Of a stretch of DNA of 64,000 nucleotides, positions 24,292-35,950 are shown one piece after another. The number at the start of each line of letters is the position of its first letter. The stretch's first letter is position 1. Under the pieces are notes generated by a model that was given only the letters and a program-made list of their open reading frames with translations, did not search any database and was not told the DNA's origin. Origin of the DNA: Ophiodon elongatus (lineage: Eukaryota > Chordata > Actinopteri > Perciformes > Hexagrammidae); contig JACSYO010001521.1 of assembly GCA_016806645.1 (NCBI GenBank), positions 558,501 through 622,500 on the forward strand. The letters are read 5' to 3'. Made by a program: the position numbers and the translations under genes.

Positions 24292-25493
24292 TAGAGGCCA
24301 GAGGATTTTTAAGAGGAGACATGTTGAAGCCAGTACATGGCTCATCTGCTTTCTAAGAGGAGGTGAGGAGAGGGATGATTTTAGCATAACTGTCAAATGA
24401 ATATTGGTTTATGCAAAGGATGTATTTAGAACATAATGTAGGTGTATATTCACACAGCACAAGCTCAGCGTGTTTTTTTGTTGCAGAAAGTGAGTAGGAA
24501 TGACCAATCCCCACCTCTTAGTCCAAATACAAAATAAATATTTGACTCTGTAAGCAAAGCTCTTGGATTCAACGGTAGTAAGTAAGTAAATTAGGTTTAG
24601 AGCTTTTTTTCTTCTGTTTTTTTAAATAAATAAAATGGTTAAATTACAATGCTCTTTTTAGAAAAAAATAAAAGTAGTCGATGTTGTCTTTAAGTAGCAC
24701 CTCAAAATAAAGGATGAGAAAAATATGTATTAATAAATGAGAAAAAATGAAAGTTTAAGGTGTTTATAGGTTGTCTATTTAACAATATTGTATGTCTGAA
24801 GATATCAAAACACAACTCACCAATACGGTCCCAAATCAGCCCTTCAAAAGCAGGTTTAGTCTATTTTCAGCCCTGATTCATATTCTTCATCTATGAAACA
24901 CACACTATCTAAGATCTGAACCCGAAAAGTGATCAGAACAATAACTCACATTCTTTCAAGCAGCAATGAAAGGCGTTTAGCTGTAACAGGATAGCTTTCC
25001 CTTTTACTACTTATATTTTTTTAAATTATACAAAAACTCTTTATTTACTATTATTTATTTGCTTTTTTGGTCTTTGGTTTGGAGTGCAGAAGATAAGAGA
25101 GAATACGTAAAAAAAACTGCTTTAAATGCCATTTCTCATGCTTTAATTGGTTGTTTAATTAAAACTACATTTTATGTGAAGTGAAATGTTAAGGACACAG
25201 GTTGAAAAGAATATAACGGTTATTAAAAAAAACAAAGAAAAAAATGTACAATTTTCATTATAAAAACAACAGTTGAGTAAGAAGGAATGTATGTTGTTTG
25301 TAACGTAAGAAAAAAAATCCTGCACCTTAATTTAATGATTGTCTTTGGAGCAGTGCCAACTTGTTAATGGGTGATTACAAATGAATAAAGAATGCCGACA
25401 GACAGGAGGGGAGGAAAAGAAACAACAAAGGATCCTGGCTTTTATGGCTTTTACACTCCACACTTTGCTTACTATTTACAAACATAGGTTGTT

Positions 25494-25494
<1 letters not shown>
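24290..25494. other. Unique AT-rich DNA
   Basis: No supportable feature apart from A- and T-runs. Confidence 0.4.

Positions 25495-25556
<62 letters not shown>
25495..25556. repeat. (GT)31 microsatellite
   Basis: Pure GT array of about 62 bp. Confidence 0.97.
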
Positions 25557-25558
<2 letters not shown>

Positions 25559-26499
25559 CCAAACCTTTGCTTTTTGCACAGTAAAGCACCGTACCTCGGA
25601 TCCAAACTTACAAGCGAGTGCTTGACTGTGCAGTGCAATCACTTAGTACTGGCATTTTGATTTAATTTTCCTTTATGTAGAGTATATTCAAGTACAATAC
25701 AATGAAGATGTTCCATGGATACCAGACTCATTCAGCAGGGTGACCTGTTTTGTGGGATTGTTCAACATTTATAATTTCATCAGTTCCTAGATCACAATTT
25801 TCTTTTTCATGCAAGTGAGAGAACAACCAACAATAGGGACACACGTTTGCTTGCTGTGGCAATATTCCCTAATATTCTTTACATAATAAACAACATCACA
25901 GGACTTGTTCTGAGAAAAGGTCAACTGATTCAAAGAATGTTCATGAAAGTATCTCAGTACATGAGCAGTCAAAAGTAGATAATAGAAGAACACCATGTGC
26001 CAATTACCCAAAGCTGACAGTTTATAAGCTCTAAATTTCATAATGTCAAAAGTTTATGTAAATCAAAAGGAGACCAAAATTTGCTATTTATTATTTAAAA
26101 TGTGAGGATAATAATACTGAGAGGGAAAAAGGTTTCTATTCGTTCCATTAATTCAAGATAAATAAGACTTTAAGCCTTTTCATGATTCATAAGAATAATG
26201 AGAGATTCCTGTAGCTTCCTCTTTTCATCTCTTTCCCTCATATTTGACTTATTGCACTTGTAAATACCAAAGTGCCATGTCTCCCGCTGTCTCTCTCTTT
26301 CTGACAATCCCAATTAGTCCTCATGGCTCATTACCAGCAAACCCAACTTAATCAGCAGCCCCGAAACACAGAGGAAAGTATGGGTGAAAGAGGGAAAGAA
26401 GACGGGAGAAAAGAGGAGGGGGAGGCAGAAAGAGAAAAGATAACAGGCAAATGCGTTGATGAGGTCCGTTTAAAAACTGTTACCCCATGCTGGCATTTA
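25557..26499. other. Unique DNA
   Basis: No gene supported. A purine-rich patch (about 26375-26440) gives a Glu/Lys-rich chance frame. Confidence 0.4.
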
Positions 26500-26700
26500 A
26501 ACCCACCATACCCACAAACCCTTTGACTTTTTCACAACTATAATTACCATTAATGTGCAATGTTTTTTCAAGAGCCGTTGACCCTTGTGTGTCATTGAAC
26601 GCCCCACCAACAATGCAGTGAACAGCTTAATTGGCCGGTCATTAACGAGACAAAGGTGAAGGGTGACAAAGCGATTGAGGAGAAGGAAGTTGGGGGAGGA
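26500..26700. promoter_or_regulatory. Possible conserved non-coding element
   Basis: Contains ACTATAATTACCATTAATG, GCTTAATTGGCC and CATTAACGAGACAAAGG within 150 bp: several homeodomain-like and one SOX-like (ACAAAGG) word in unique sequence. Candidate only. Confidence 0.22.
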
Positions 26701-27414
26701 AAATGATTTATTCTTCTCATCAGGTAGACTTATTCAGATCAGCAATAAGTCATCATATATCAAGTAATACAGTATATGACAAGTAAGATGATATCACCCC
26801 TTCTGCTGCTACAAAGACAAGACTAAAATCCAAAAGCCACGCTGAAGGCCTTCAGGGTTTCAGTGTTCATTACAGCCCACAAGAGACTGGACAAGATAAT
26901 GACAATGTTGTTTTTCTTCGAGCCTTCTGGGGCTGAAACTGTAATGTTAGAAAGTAATTAGTAAAGGGCTATGGGGTTGTAAAAATCGGAACAGCTTATC
27001 TCCTTGAGAGAAAAAAATGTGCTCAGCAAATTTCCTGGCAAAGTTAACATTTTGGCCAAGAGGGTGTGCAAAGGGAAAGCTCACGAAGTGTCCAACATGG
27101 AAAGGGTTCGTCCTCTGAAGAGCATGAGGTAAAATACATGGCTGCCTATCATGTTTTTTTCATATGTGGACAAGTGGAAACATTTTACACGATGGTGACA
27201 CTAGAGGAAATATACATATGGAAGTCACAGAAATAGTTATATTTCACCCTGTGGGGACTGTGTGTATCCACAGCAGAGGTTCGATGGACCTAAATACATT
27301 GCCTTCTTAATTATTTGGAATGGTATTAAGCATTCCAACTATTGTTCTTCGCATCTTTAATAAACTTATTCCTCTATTTCTTCCATACATATTTTGAACC
27401 TTTTCTCTTCCTTC
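26701..27414. other. Unique DNA
   Basis: I see no supportable gene, RNA or repeat. Confidence 0.35.
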
Positions 27415-28347
27415 ATACTTTCAGCTACAGAAACCGTTCAGCTATCAAAATGTTCAGCTCTTTCAGGACACGCCGGCTATGACTTTTCATATGTCTAACT
27501 TTTCAACTTTTTGAATTATTAAGCTTTTTATGATTTTTATTTTGAATGGGATCCTATGGAGAAAATCTTCAAATCCTCTTAAACTTCTTCAACTTCAAAA
27601 GCTCAAAGGTTCTGCATACTTTCAGCTACAGACACCATTTAAACTTTTAAATGTTGACAAAATCTTCAACTATTACTTTCATATTTCTTGAACAGTCAGC
27701 GTTTATGTTTTATGCTTTTTTCAGACCTTTTCTGACTTCATCATGGGTGTGTATTGTGCTGCTCATAGTGCGTGATGTCATCACAGAGTGAAGAGTAGCT
27801 TCAGTTTCTTGCGAAAAACATATTTGTATTTTGCTCCCGATTCCACAATTTTCACTCTTCAGGCATCATTTAAAGATATAAATGTAGCTAATCTTGTGCT
27901 TGTCGTACACATATGACTACGGAATCCAACAGATTCACACATTTGGCTAGAAATGTCTGAGAGTGAGAGGAAATCCACCTCTCTGCTCCATAGAGACCCA
28001 TGTTAACTCTGACTCCAAAAAGATCTCACACAGACAACTGTACCAGATTTCTATTCTGCCATAAAAGCCACATTTCTTACACTACAGACCCAAATCTCAC
28101 ACTATCTGTTCATCAAGTCCTCCTTCCTCTCAATGTCAACTATCGAAGCAATAGGAGCTACGGTTATATGAGATCTTGAGATAGTTTGACAGGTTTTAAC
28201 TCCATGTTAACCCTATGGAACTAGAGTCTCTTTGAAGTTATCACCATGGAAACCTTTGATGTGGGAGCACCCAGGTGTTTGTGATGAGCTAATTACTGTA
28301 GTTTGACACACATGACTTGGAGATATTCAGTCAAAGGCATTGTAACA
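27415..28347. mobile_element. Probable dispersed element ending at a polypyrimidine tract
   Basis: Two related blocks, CTTTCAGCTACAGAAACC (27419 on) and CTTTCAGCTACAGACACC (27621 on), lie about 200 bp apart, followed by a long non-coding body with phrases such as TTTTGCTCCCGATTCCAC and CCATAGAGACCCATG that I associate with a high-copy teleost repeat. The body leads directly into the TCTG/CT tract at 28348. Neither inverted termini nor a target duplication can be set from one copy, so the borders and class are uncertain. Confidence 0.42.
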
Positions 28348-28379
28348 CCTCCTGTCTGTCTGTCTGTCTGTCTCTGTCT

Positions 28380-28423
<44 letters not shown>

Positions 28424-28923
28424 GTCTGTCTCTCTGTCTCTCTCTCTCTCCCCTCTCTCTGTCTCTCTCTCTCTGTCTGTCTGTCTGTACTTTTCTCTCT
28501 GTCTCTCTCTTTCTCTCTGTCTATCTGTACATCTCTCTCACTCGCCCTCTCTCTTTCTCCCTCTCTCTTACTCTTTCTCTCTCTCTTACTCCCTCTCAAC
28601 TTCTCTCTCTCTGAAACTCTCTTTCTCTCAACCTCTCCCTCCCTTTCTCCATCTGTCTTCCTCTTTCCCTTTTCTCCCTTTCAAACTCTCTTCCTCTCTC
28701 TTCCTTTCTCCCTCAATTTCTTTCTATTCCTCTAAACATCTCGCTCTCTCAATCTCCCTCTCTCTTACTCTTTCTCCCTCTTTTTCTCTATCTCTCAATA
28801 TCCCTTTCTCCCTCTCTCTCAATCTCCCTCTCTCCCCCACTGTCTCTCTCAATCTCCCTCTCTCTTTCTCTCTCTCCCTCTTTTTCTTTATCTCTCAACA
28901 TCTCTGTCTGTCAACTTCTCTCT
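28348..28923. repeat. 576-bp polypyrimidine tract ((TCTG)n then (CT)n)
   Basis: It starts with about six TCTG units and continues as CT-rich sequence with TCTCTCTCAA interruptions; one strand is nearly all C/T. Long homopurine/homopyrimidine stretches with mirror symmetry can adopt triplex (H-DNA) form. Frames of 90-202 codons here are Ser/Leu or Arg/Glu artefacts. Confidence 0.95.
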
Positions 28924-29065
28924 AGTTAAAACAAGACTTAAAGTGAAAGATAAGAGAGGTGACTGTCCGTTCTTGCTCTTGTTTTCATGTTGGTACATGT
29001 TGTTGGCTAGTGTATTTAAACTCAGTCATAGAGAACTGAGATTTACCCATCAAGATGGTTATCCT

Positions 29066-29193
29066 AACACAATATGTAAATTAAATCTAGTTTTACCAAC
29101 ATAATATGTAGATGAAATCTAGTTTTACCAACATAATATGTAGATGAAATCTAGTTTTACCAACATAATATGTAAATGAAATCTAGTTTTACC
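29066..29193. repeat. 32-bp minisatellite, four copies
   Basis: Units start at 29066, 29098, 29130 and 29162 (AACATAATATGTAGATGAAA... TTTTACC). Copies 2 and 3 are identical over the period; copies 1 and 4 differ by a few bases. Confidence 0.95.
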
Positions 29194-29331
29194 AGGCAGC
29201 CAGATTACTTGTGTGATAAGATAAGTGCAGTCTGTTCTGGACTGATTGAAACTTTTGTTTACTCTCTTTTTGGCATTCTCGATCTTTACATTCACAACTA
29301 TACCCAGAATGTTTACAACGTTTTTGTGCCA

Positions 29332-29724
29332 GGTAACTTTCAATAGCGTTTTATATCACATAACTTTTAATAACGTTTTTATATCACACAACTTTTAATA
29401 ACGTTTTATATCACATAACTTTCAATAAAGTTTTCAACACATAACTTACTATATCATTTTATATCACATAACTTTGAATAACGTTTTATATCAAATAACT
29501 TTTAATAATGTTTTGTATCACATAACTTTCAATAACGTTTTATATCACATAACTTTCAATAACATTTTTATATGACATAACTTTCAATAACGTTTTATAT
29601 AACATAACTTTCAATAACATTTTATGTCACATAACTTTCAATAACGTTTTATAATACATAACTTTCAACAACGTTTTATACCACGTAACTTTTAATAGCG
29701 TTATCATACCACTTAACTTTTAAT
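29332..29724. repeat. 27-bp minisatellite, about 14-15 copies
   Basis: The unit is ATAACTTTCAATAACGTTTT plus ATATCAC, with variants (TTTTAATAATG, CAATAACATTTTT). Many units carry the palindrome AACGTT. Units have drifted, with the most divergent near 29424-29460 and at the right end, the usual pattern of an older array maintained in its centre. Confidence 0.92.
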
Positions 29725-30310
29725 AATGGTCGCTCAATATACAACGTCATCTTCTCGTTGCGTCGCTCGATGTACTTTCACGCTGCTAAAACATCCACAT
29801 TCAATATATCGGTGGTATGAAGAAAAGTACAATGTCAACATGTCTCCTGGTGACTGGTCTGTTGAATAAGATGCTGGAGGAAACTATCCAGGAAATTACA
29901 AATAATTGCAGAAAATTCTGAAATGACTTAATTTGTATGGGTAAAATAAAGTAAAAAAAGGAAAATGGAAAATGGTTGGTCCAGGATGTTAGATACATGC
30001 TGAAAATGGAGACATTTATTTTGTGTTTTTGCACAATGAAAACTAAATATTACCACTGCCAAGTTACAAGGTAACTCCGTAAGGATTGATTAATTGCTGC
30101 GATTCAGAGGGCCTCCCATGCTTGACTTTGTCATGGTCTACCTTTAAAACTAATAATTTGAAGAATTATTGATGACAGGTAAAATACACAGTGTAGCGGG
30201 GAGAGGAGAAGAGATAGAAGAAGAGGACAGAGAGGAGAGAAGGAAGTAAAGGCCTCGATGTAGAGAGCAGGGAGGGGGAGATTAAAAGACATGGGCGGGA
30301 AAAACGGTTC
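29725..30310. other. Unique DNA
   Basis: No gene supported. A purine-rich segment at about 30195-30295 underlies minus-strand chance frames. Confidence 0.4.
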
Positions 30311-30311
30311 G

Positions 30312-30746
30312 GAAATGGTAAATAGTGTAGTTCTAGTCTTCCGACCACTCAAAGCTCTTTAACACTACATGACATCATTCACCAACAACCACCCCACAAA
30401 CAACACACACACAAACAACCACCCCCACAAACCCATTCAACACTGATGGGAGGGCTAAGGTGCCACCTGCCCATCAGGAGTAGCTAACATTCACACACTG
30501 ATGGGAGGAGCTAAGGTGCCACCTGCCCATCAGGAGTAGCTAACATTCACACACTGATGGGAGGAGCTAAGGTGCCACCTGCCCATCAGGAGTAGCTAAC
30601 ATTCACACACTGTAGCACAGCTACAGGAGACATTTGGGTGAAGTGTCTTGCCCAAGGACACATCGACATGGACTAGTAGAGCTGGGGATTGAACCGCCGA
30701 TCGTCTGATTGAAGGACGACCCTGCTCACCACCGAGCCCGTCACCC
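30312..30746 (-). mobile_element. tRNA-headed SINE, copy 3, with three 56-bp units
   Basis: On the minus strand the head has an A-box-like GGCTCGGTGGTGAGCAGGG and a consensus B box GGTTCAATCCC (about 30690-30700), followed by the body, the internal array and the CTTTGAGTGGTCGGAAGAC tail near 30335-30355. Internal units begin (plus strand CACTGATGGG) at 30441, 30496 and 30552, with the next CACTG at 30608: a 56-bp period with one 55-bp unit. These units lack the 7-bp block present in copies 1, 2 and 5. An A/C-rich insertion of about 60 bp sits at 30377-30440. It has the best-preserved Pol III promoter of the five copies. Confidence 0.87.
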
Positions 30747-30846
30747 GGGAGACAACACAGGAGGGAGAACTATGGACAGAAGATGAAGAGGAAGACAGGA
30801 AGAGATGAGAAGGAAGATGAGGAACTTTAGTAACTCCATTATAAGG

Positions 30847-30877
30847 CACACACACACACACAGACACACACACACAC

Positions 30878-30943
<66 letters not shown>
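30847..30943. repeat. (CA)n microsatellite
   Basis: About 48 CA units with two short interruptions (GACA near 30862, CGCA near 30881). Confidence 0.97.
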
Positions 30944-31595
<652 letters not shown>

Positions 31596-32130
31596 GTAGA
31601 TTCCTTCTATTTGCCACTGTGGCCTTCATTTGTCGTCATCCTTACGGCTTTAATTAACACAACTCCATCTTTACTCTTTCACAGTGACATATATTTGCAT
31701 CAACTTTGCCTTAACAAGACCGATAAACACGAGAACGACTGTTTTCTGAAGTCACAATTCCTCCACTCAGGATGTCATTTACTGCTCCGTTAGGAAATCA
31801 GGAACCATCACCTGAGCTTAATCAAAATTTTGCAAGGCTTTAAATGGAAAACATTTCACAGATTGTTCCGGTATATCCCCTTTTAATTAAGAATGTAACG
31901 TCTTATCAAGCGCCAGGGTTGACAAATTACCTTAAATATATTTGTTACACTTTGAAAGGAGTTAAAAAACTTCTTAGAGAGCAGCCACATTTACATACCA
32001 CTTCTAGATAAATGGGGGGCAGTGTGTGTCGTCTAATCCTAAATTAGGATCTTAATTTTGTGCGTAAGTTTAACAGTCTACAGGGAGGCATCGCTTGTAA
32101 TTTGGAGAGAAAAAAAAGTTAAATAAAAGA
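31596..32130. promoter_or_regulatory. Possible conserved non-coding element
   Basis: Contains an octamer-type word ATTTGCAT (31693-31700), TTTAATTAACAC (about 31649), TTTTAATTAAGAATG (about 31881) and long unique stretches of mixed composition without simple repeats. Of the unique segments in this window it reads most like a deeply conserved fish enhancer. It has no coding frame above chance. Not confirmed by comparison. Confidence 0.28.
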
Positions 32131-32983
32131 AGGACTTTACCAGCTGCCTACAAGGATATAAGGATACATTTTCTTTTTTGCTGAATCAAAATCTCTTTTT
32201 TTCATTCATTTATCTTTGCAATTATATTTTTAATGCTTTTTACCCCACCACCACTTTCTAAACTTTTCAATACGCCTTTAACCACAACACAGTTGATGCT
32301 GTTACGGAGAGTTAGGAAATCCATTCACTCAAAAGCAAAAACACTCCCACAGTAACACTCCAACAGAGTATCACACAAATGAACCAAGGGGTCATACAGT
32401 TACAGTTAAAAGCCAACCTGCAAAGTGAGGTTTTGATCGTTCTTAATGTTATTGATGGACCGAATAGGAGCAGAGACAAAGTTCTGTCACCATATGACTG
32501 TTTCTTAAATGGAAGGACAGACAAAAGCCCAGTTTTGATGGTACTTGGGTATCCGGCAGAGCAAAATACATGAAAGGGCAGGACCATACAGTGCTAAAGA
32601 AAGGGCTTTACAAATAACAGGATTTCTAGTTCATCCAGAAATAACAGAGAGTAAATTCAGTTAATATGGTTTCTGTTTTTACATTTATTTATTTTTTTAT
32701 CATGTTTTAATTCTTTCTGCACAGTTTCCCATCAGCTAAATGTGGATAAAGAAGCACCAACATATGTAAAGATGGGAATAGAGAGACATTTTTTGGATGT
32801 GAGGCATACGATTCATTTTAAGTGGAGAAACAGAAAGGAAGGAGCTGGTCTCAGTAATTATGTTTATTTATCGAACTTTAGTGCTTTACACTATTTTGGT
32901 ACATTTTTTAAAAATGTGTTTGGTTTGATTTTGGAGAAAGAATATAATTATGCTGATTTGGCTGTGCAAGGTTTTAGATATAT
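32131..32983. other. Unique DNA
   Basis: Overlapping frames (32312-32587 minus, 32379-32573 plus, 32742-33041 plus) show no domain. I cannot support a gene. Confidence 0.35.
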
Positions 32984-33014
32984 AATTATTTCTCCTCAAG
33001 GAGGAGAAATAATT
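32984..33014. repeat. 14-bp perfect hairpin with 3-nt loop
   Basis: AATTATTTCTCCTC and its exact complement GAGGAGAAATAATT flank AAG. There is no T-tract or coding neighbour that would make it a terminator. Confidence 0.85.
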
Positions 33015-35175
33015 TTCCACAGTAGTGCATACAAACCGTGAGCAAGTTAGACATACAGTATTATACAAAAAGACAAAGTCATGGCTCAACACTCTACTCA
33101 CCACGGACTGGATTTCCTGTTACTTATTTAAGGCTGTAGGAACTAAGCTCTGCTAAAACAGGCTTTTCTGCACATAGGCAGGCTGTACCTGCATCCAGAG
33201 GGAAGGGGGGCAAAGTGCTGGTCGAGTGGATGATCTGGGTCATGTGTGATTATGAGTGCTTTGCGGATCAGGGATGAGGTGGCAATGATGGGATCATTTG
33301 GGGGTAGTACTAACAATGTGTTTGCTGGCTGTATGCTAAACCATTACATTTTTCTGTAGTCAAGGCTGCAGTTCAAGTTGTAGATCTGTTATATATGTTA
33401 GTTACAGCTTAAAACAAGGATGAAGCTGGTTGTAACCAGCCTAACAGTTGAAGGAAATTTCGTACGTTTATTGATGTCTAATGGGGTTCATGTGAATAGA
33501 AAAGTGGATAGTAACCAGAATCAAACCCTGAGGGACGCCACATGAAATGGGAGCCAAGTATTAACTGCCAATAGTGACCGGGGACAACTTCTATCATACT
33601 TTATCATGTTATTGTTACTGATTATTAGAATGACTTGATTTACTTTCACCCAAAATACATTAAGAAACAATATCAAGGCCATTATGCATAATCAATGATA
33701 TAAAAAAGATACAAAAAATAGATACAATGATAATGCTTTATTTTCTTCTATTGAAGCGAATTCAAAACTATTGTTTATCCACATCAGTATGTATCACATA
33801 TATATATGTATACGTATATATACATTCTACTGTGATACCAGTAAATATCAGTTCATTAAGCCCTGTTTCTTTTAGGACTGTGGGTAAAGTTGGTATAATA
33901 ATCTAACTGATTAAAACAAATGAAATGACAGTCAATGACTGTCAACTTTTCCATATATCTAGTTATTGCGTTAATTAGAAAGGTTCATGCAGGTAGAGTT
34001 TTTTTTCAGGATCAACATTATTGAGTTTACAATATGATGGCTAATGGTTGTACTTAATAGTATACAGGTGAGATGGAAAACTCACAATTAGAAATGAAAA
34101 TTACATGTACTGAACACTAAATCTGGTTTCGTGACTTAAATAAATATATATATATAGATATGAGAAATGTCCACAATTCAACTAAACACAGGATATATAT
34201 GCAGTATATATTAAAATATAGTATTTTACCTGTGGGAAAATATCTAAATCGGAGACAAAAATGTACATAAACTCCAGGTTCAACTTCCTGCTAGCTAATC
34301 TTAATTATAAGGCATGTTTCTTCAGGAAAAGCAGGCAGAACGCTGGTCGTGTCTACATGAACTGGAGGGATGAACAGGGAAAGAGAAAATGTCTGATCCA
34401 TCTTTCATTATGATGTTTCTCCTTCTTCTGATTTGTGCTCTGCCATTCAACATTGCATCACAGCTTTGGCTTGCCTCACACGGCATGCTGGGAGAATTTG
34501 AGTTTCTGGGGAATCTGTGTCTCGGATCATCTCCTGATTTGTTCAAAATACTGAAGGGAGGGTTTTTTTATCCTACAAAGCAAGGTATGCGAGGTAGGAA
34601 AGAGGAAGAGAAACAGATTCCACTGGTGAAGATAGAAAGTGATGTATATAGAGATAAAGGGAAGCACGGAGTGAGGGAGGGGGGTGGGGCAGTGAAAGAC
34701 AAGTAGAAATAGAAGAGAGCATAAGCAGAAAGGGGAAGAAGGAGAAAAGGAAACAGATGATAGAAAAAAGAAGATAGACAGAAAAATTATAAGGAGAGAG
34801 GAAGGAAGTTAGAGATAGAAATTCCTCCTGAACAGTTATTCACAAGCTTTTTTGTGTCTTGATTTTCTAAGTATTTCTTTATAAATATACAGAAGTTACA
34901 TTTAGCACCGCTGCCAGCGAAAACATTCCCTTGTCAAACTCACACCAGAAATTTGTAAAATGAAAGATTTGCTGAGGGAGGAATCACTAGAACATGGTAA
35001 AACAGAGAGAAATACTGCTGGCTAGAAAACCCCTCCCAAAGTCCATCTGAAATAAGAGATGAAATAAAGCACTGCTGCAGGTCCAACCCTTCCCTAGTCC
35101 AATAGGGTACCTTTATTTGGCAACACTCCTTCAGCCAAGTGAGAGCCTGTGGTGGTGTCAGACAGAATAGTTGTG
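33015..35175. other. Non-coding DNA with minor repeats
   Basis: A degenerate dispersed repeat may lie at about 33115-33560. A short inverted repeat GTATCACA...TGTGATAC encloses an AT-rich centre (33791-33838). The plus frame 34389-34706 (105 codons) begins with a hydrophobic segment like a signal peptide (MMFLLLLICALPFNIAS) but then runs into low-complexity Glu/Lys/Gly-rich sequence; no family recognised, so it is not called as a gene. Confidence 0.35.
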
Positions 35176-35385
35176 GTAAGTGAGGACATTTTGGCCGGTC
35201 CTTACTTCTTCAAGGCTTGTTTGAGGGTTAGGACTTGGTTTTAAGGTTCAGGTTAGAAGTGGGTTTAGGTTTAGACTAAGTGTTAGTGCCATTTTGTTGT
35301 GACTGTTATGGTCAGGGGCTAGCGAATGTATTAACTCACTTATGTGATTTTGGGCTATACAAAATAAATTGAATTGAATGTCCAC
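35176..35385 (+). repeat. Degenerate dispersed teleost repeat with LINE-like 3' tail
   Basis: GAGGACATTTTGGCCGGTCC followed by diverged GGTTAGG/GGTTCAGG words is a familiar percomorph repeat, related to that at 6085-6236. It is followed by GGCTATACAAAATAAATTG and AATTGAATG, a string typical of 3' tails of fish non-LTR elements. Two old insertions may be merged here. Confidence 0.45.
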
Positions 35386-35449
35386 AATGGAAAACAGTCA
35401 TTCCTGGTTCTCAGAAAAGGAATCCATCTGTCCTAAGTGATCTGCTTAG

Positions 35450-35511
35450 AAGTCAAATTGTGCTGATGATGCTAGAGGAATTCCTCTAGCATCATCAGCA
35501 CAATTTGACTT
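35450..35511. repeat. Perfect 62-bp palindrome, zero spacer
   Basis: Arms 35450-35480 and 35481-35511 are exact reverse complements over 31 bp, centred on GGAATTCC. Outside it only scattered pairs remain. The right arm contains CCTCTAGCATCATCAG, resembling the TAGCGCCATCAT words at 35614 and 35751 in the repeat downstream, so the palindrome looks like a head-to-head joint of that repeat's end. Confidence 0.95.
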
Positions 35512-35950
35512 TTAGTTAACTATCTTGATGACTAATGGATGATTTGCCATAGCATTTAGTACAGATATCTGTTGTACCCAGAGGCCGATACTACAGACTT
35601 AAGACTTTTTCTGTAGCGCCATCATGAGGTTAACATTTATGATTTTGAGAGAAATCACTAGAAACTGTTGTTGCATGGATTGACGTGGAATTTGGTAAAG
35701 GCATTTATGTTGCGGATTAAGCAAAAAGACTTTGGTGATCCCTTTTCGTTTAGCGCCATCATCAAGTGAAAATTTAAGTTTTTCCAATTATTTTGTATAT
35801 GGCTAAATACTTCATCAGCCTCAGTGTACAGATGAAGTTTGTGTTAAGTGCTAATTAGCAAATGTTAGCAAGGTAAATTAAGATGTGAACACTGACATTA
35901 GCACATAGCACCACTGTGCCCAAGTAACGCTAGCATGGCTCTCGACTTTT
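35512..35950 (+). repeat. Degenerate teleost dispersed repeat with ~130-137-bp internal period
   Basis: TAGCGCCATCATGAGGTTAA (35614) and TAGCGCCATCATCAAGTGAA (35751) are 137 bp apart, each preceded by a GGATTG/TTTGGTA...TTTGGTGATCC-type stretch. The downstream part (GTGCTAATTAGCAAATGTTA, CATAGCACCACTGTGCCCAAG) also matches a repeat that I recognise as very common in percomorph genomes. It is non-coding; the minus frame 35599-35787 is a shadow. Confidence 0.6.

Noticed and set aside
28303..28925. Frames of 90-202 codons rich in Ser/Leu or Arg/Glu
   Set aside because: They are translations of the CT-rich tract.
32984..33014. Rho-independent-like terminator
   Set aside because: The hairpin lacks a following T tract and the genome is eukaryotic.
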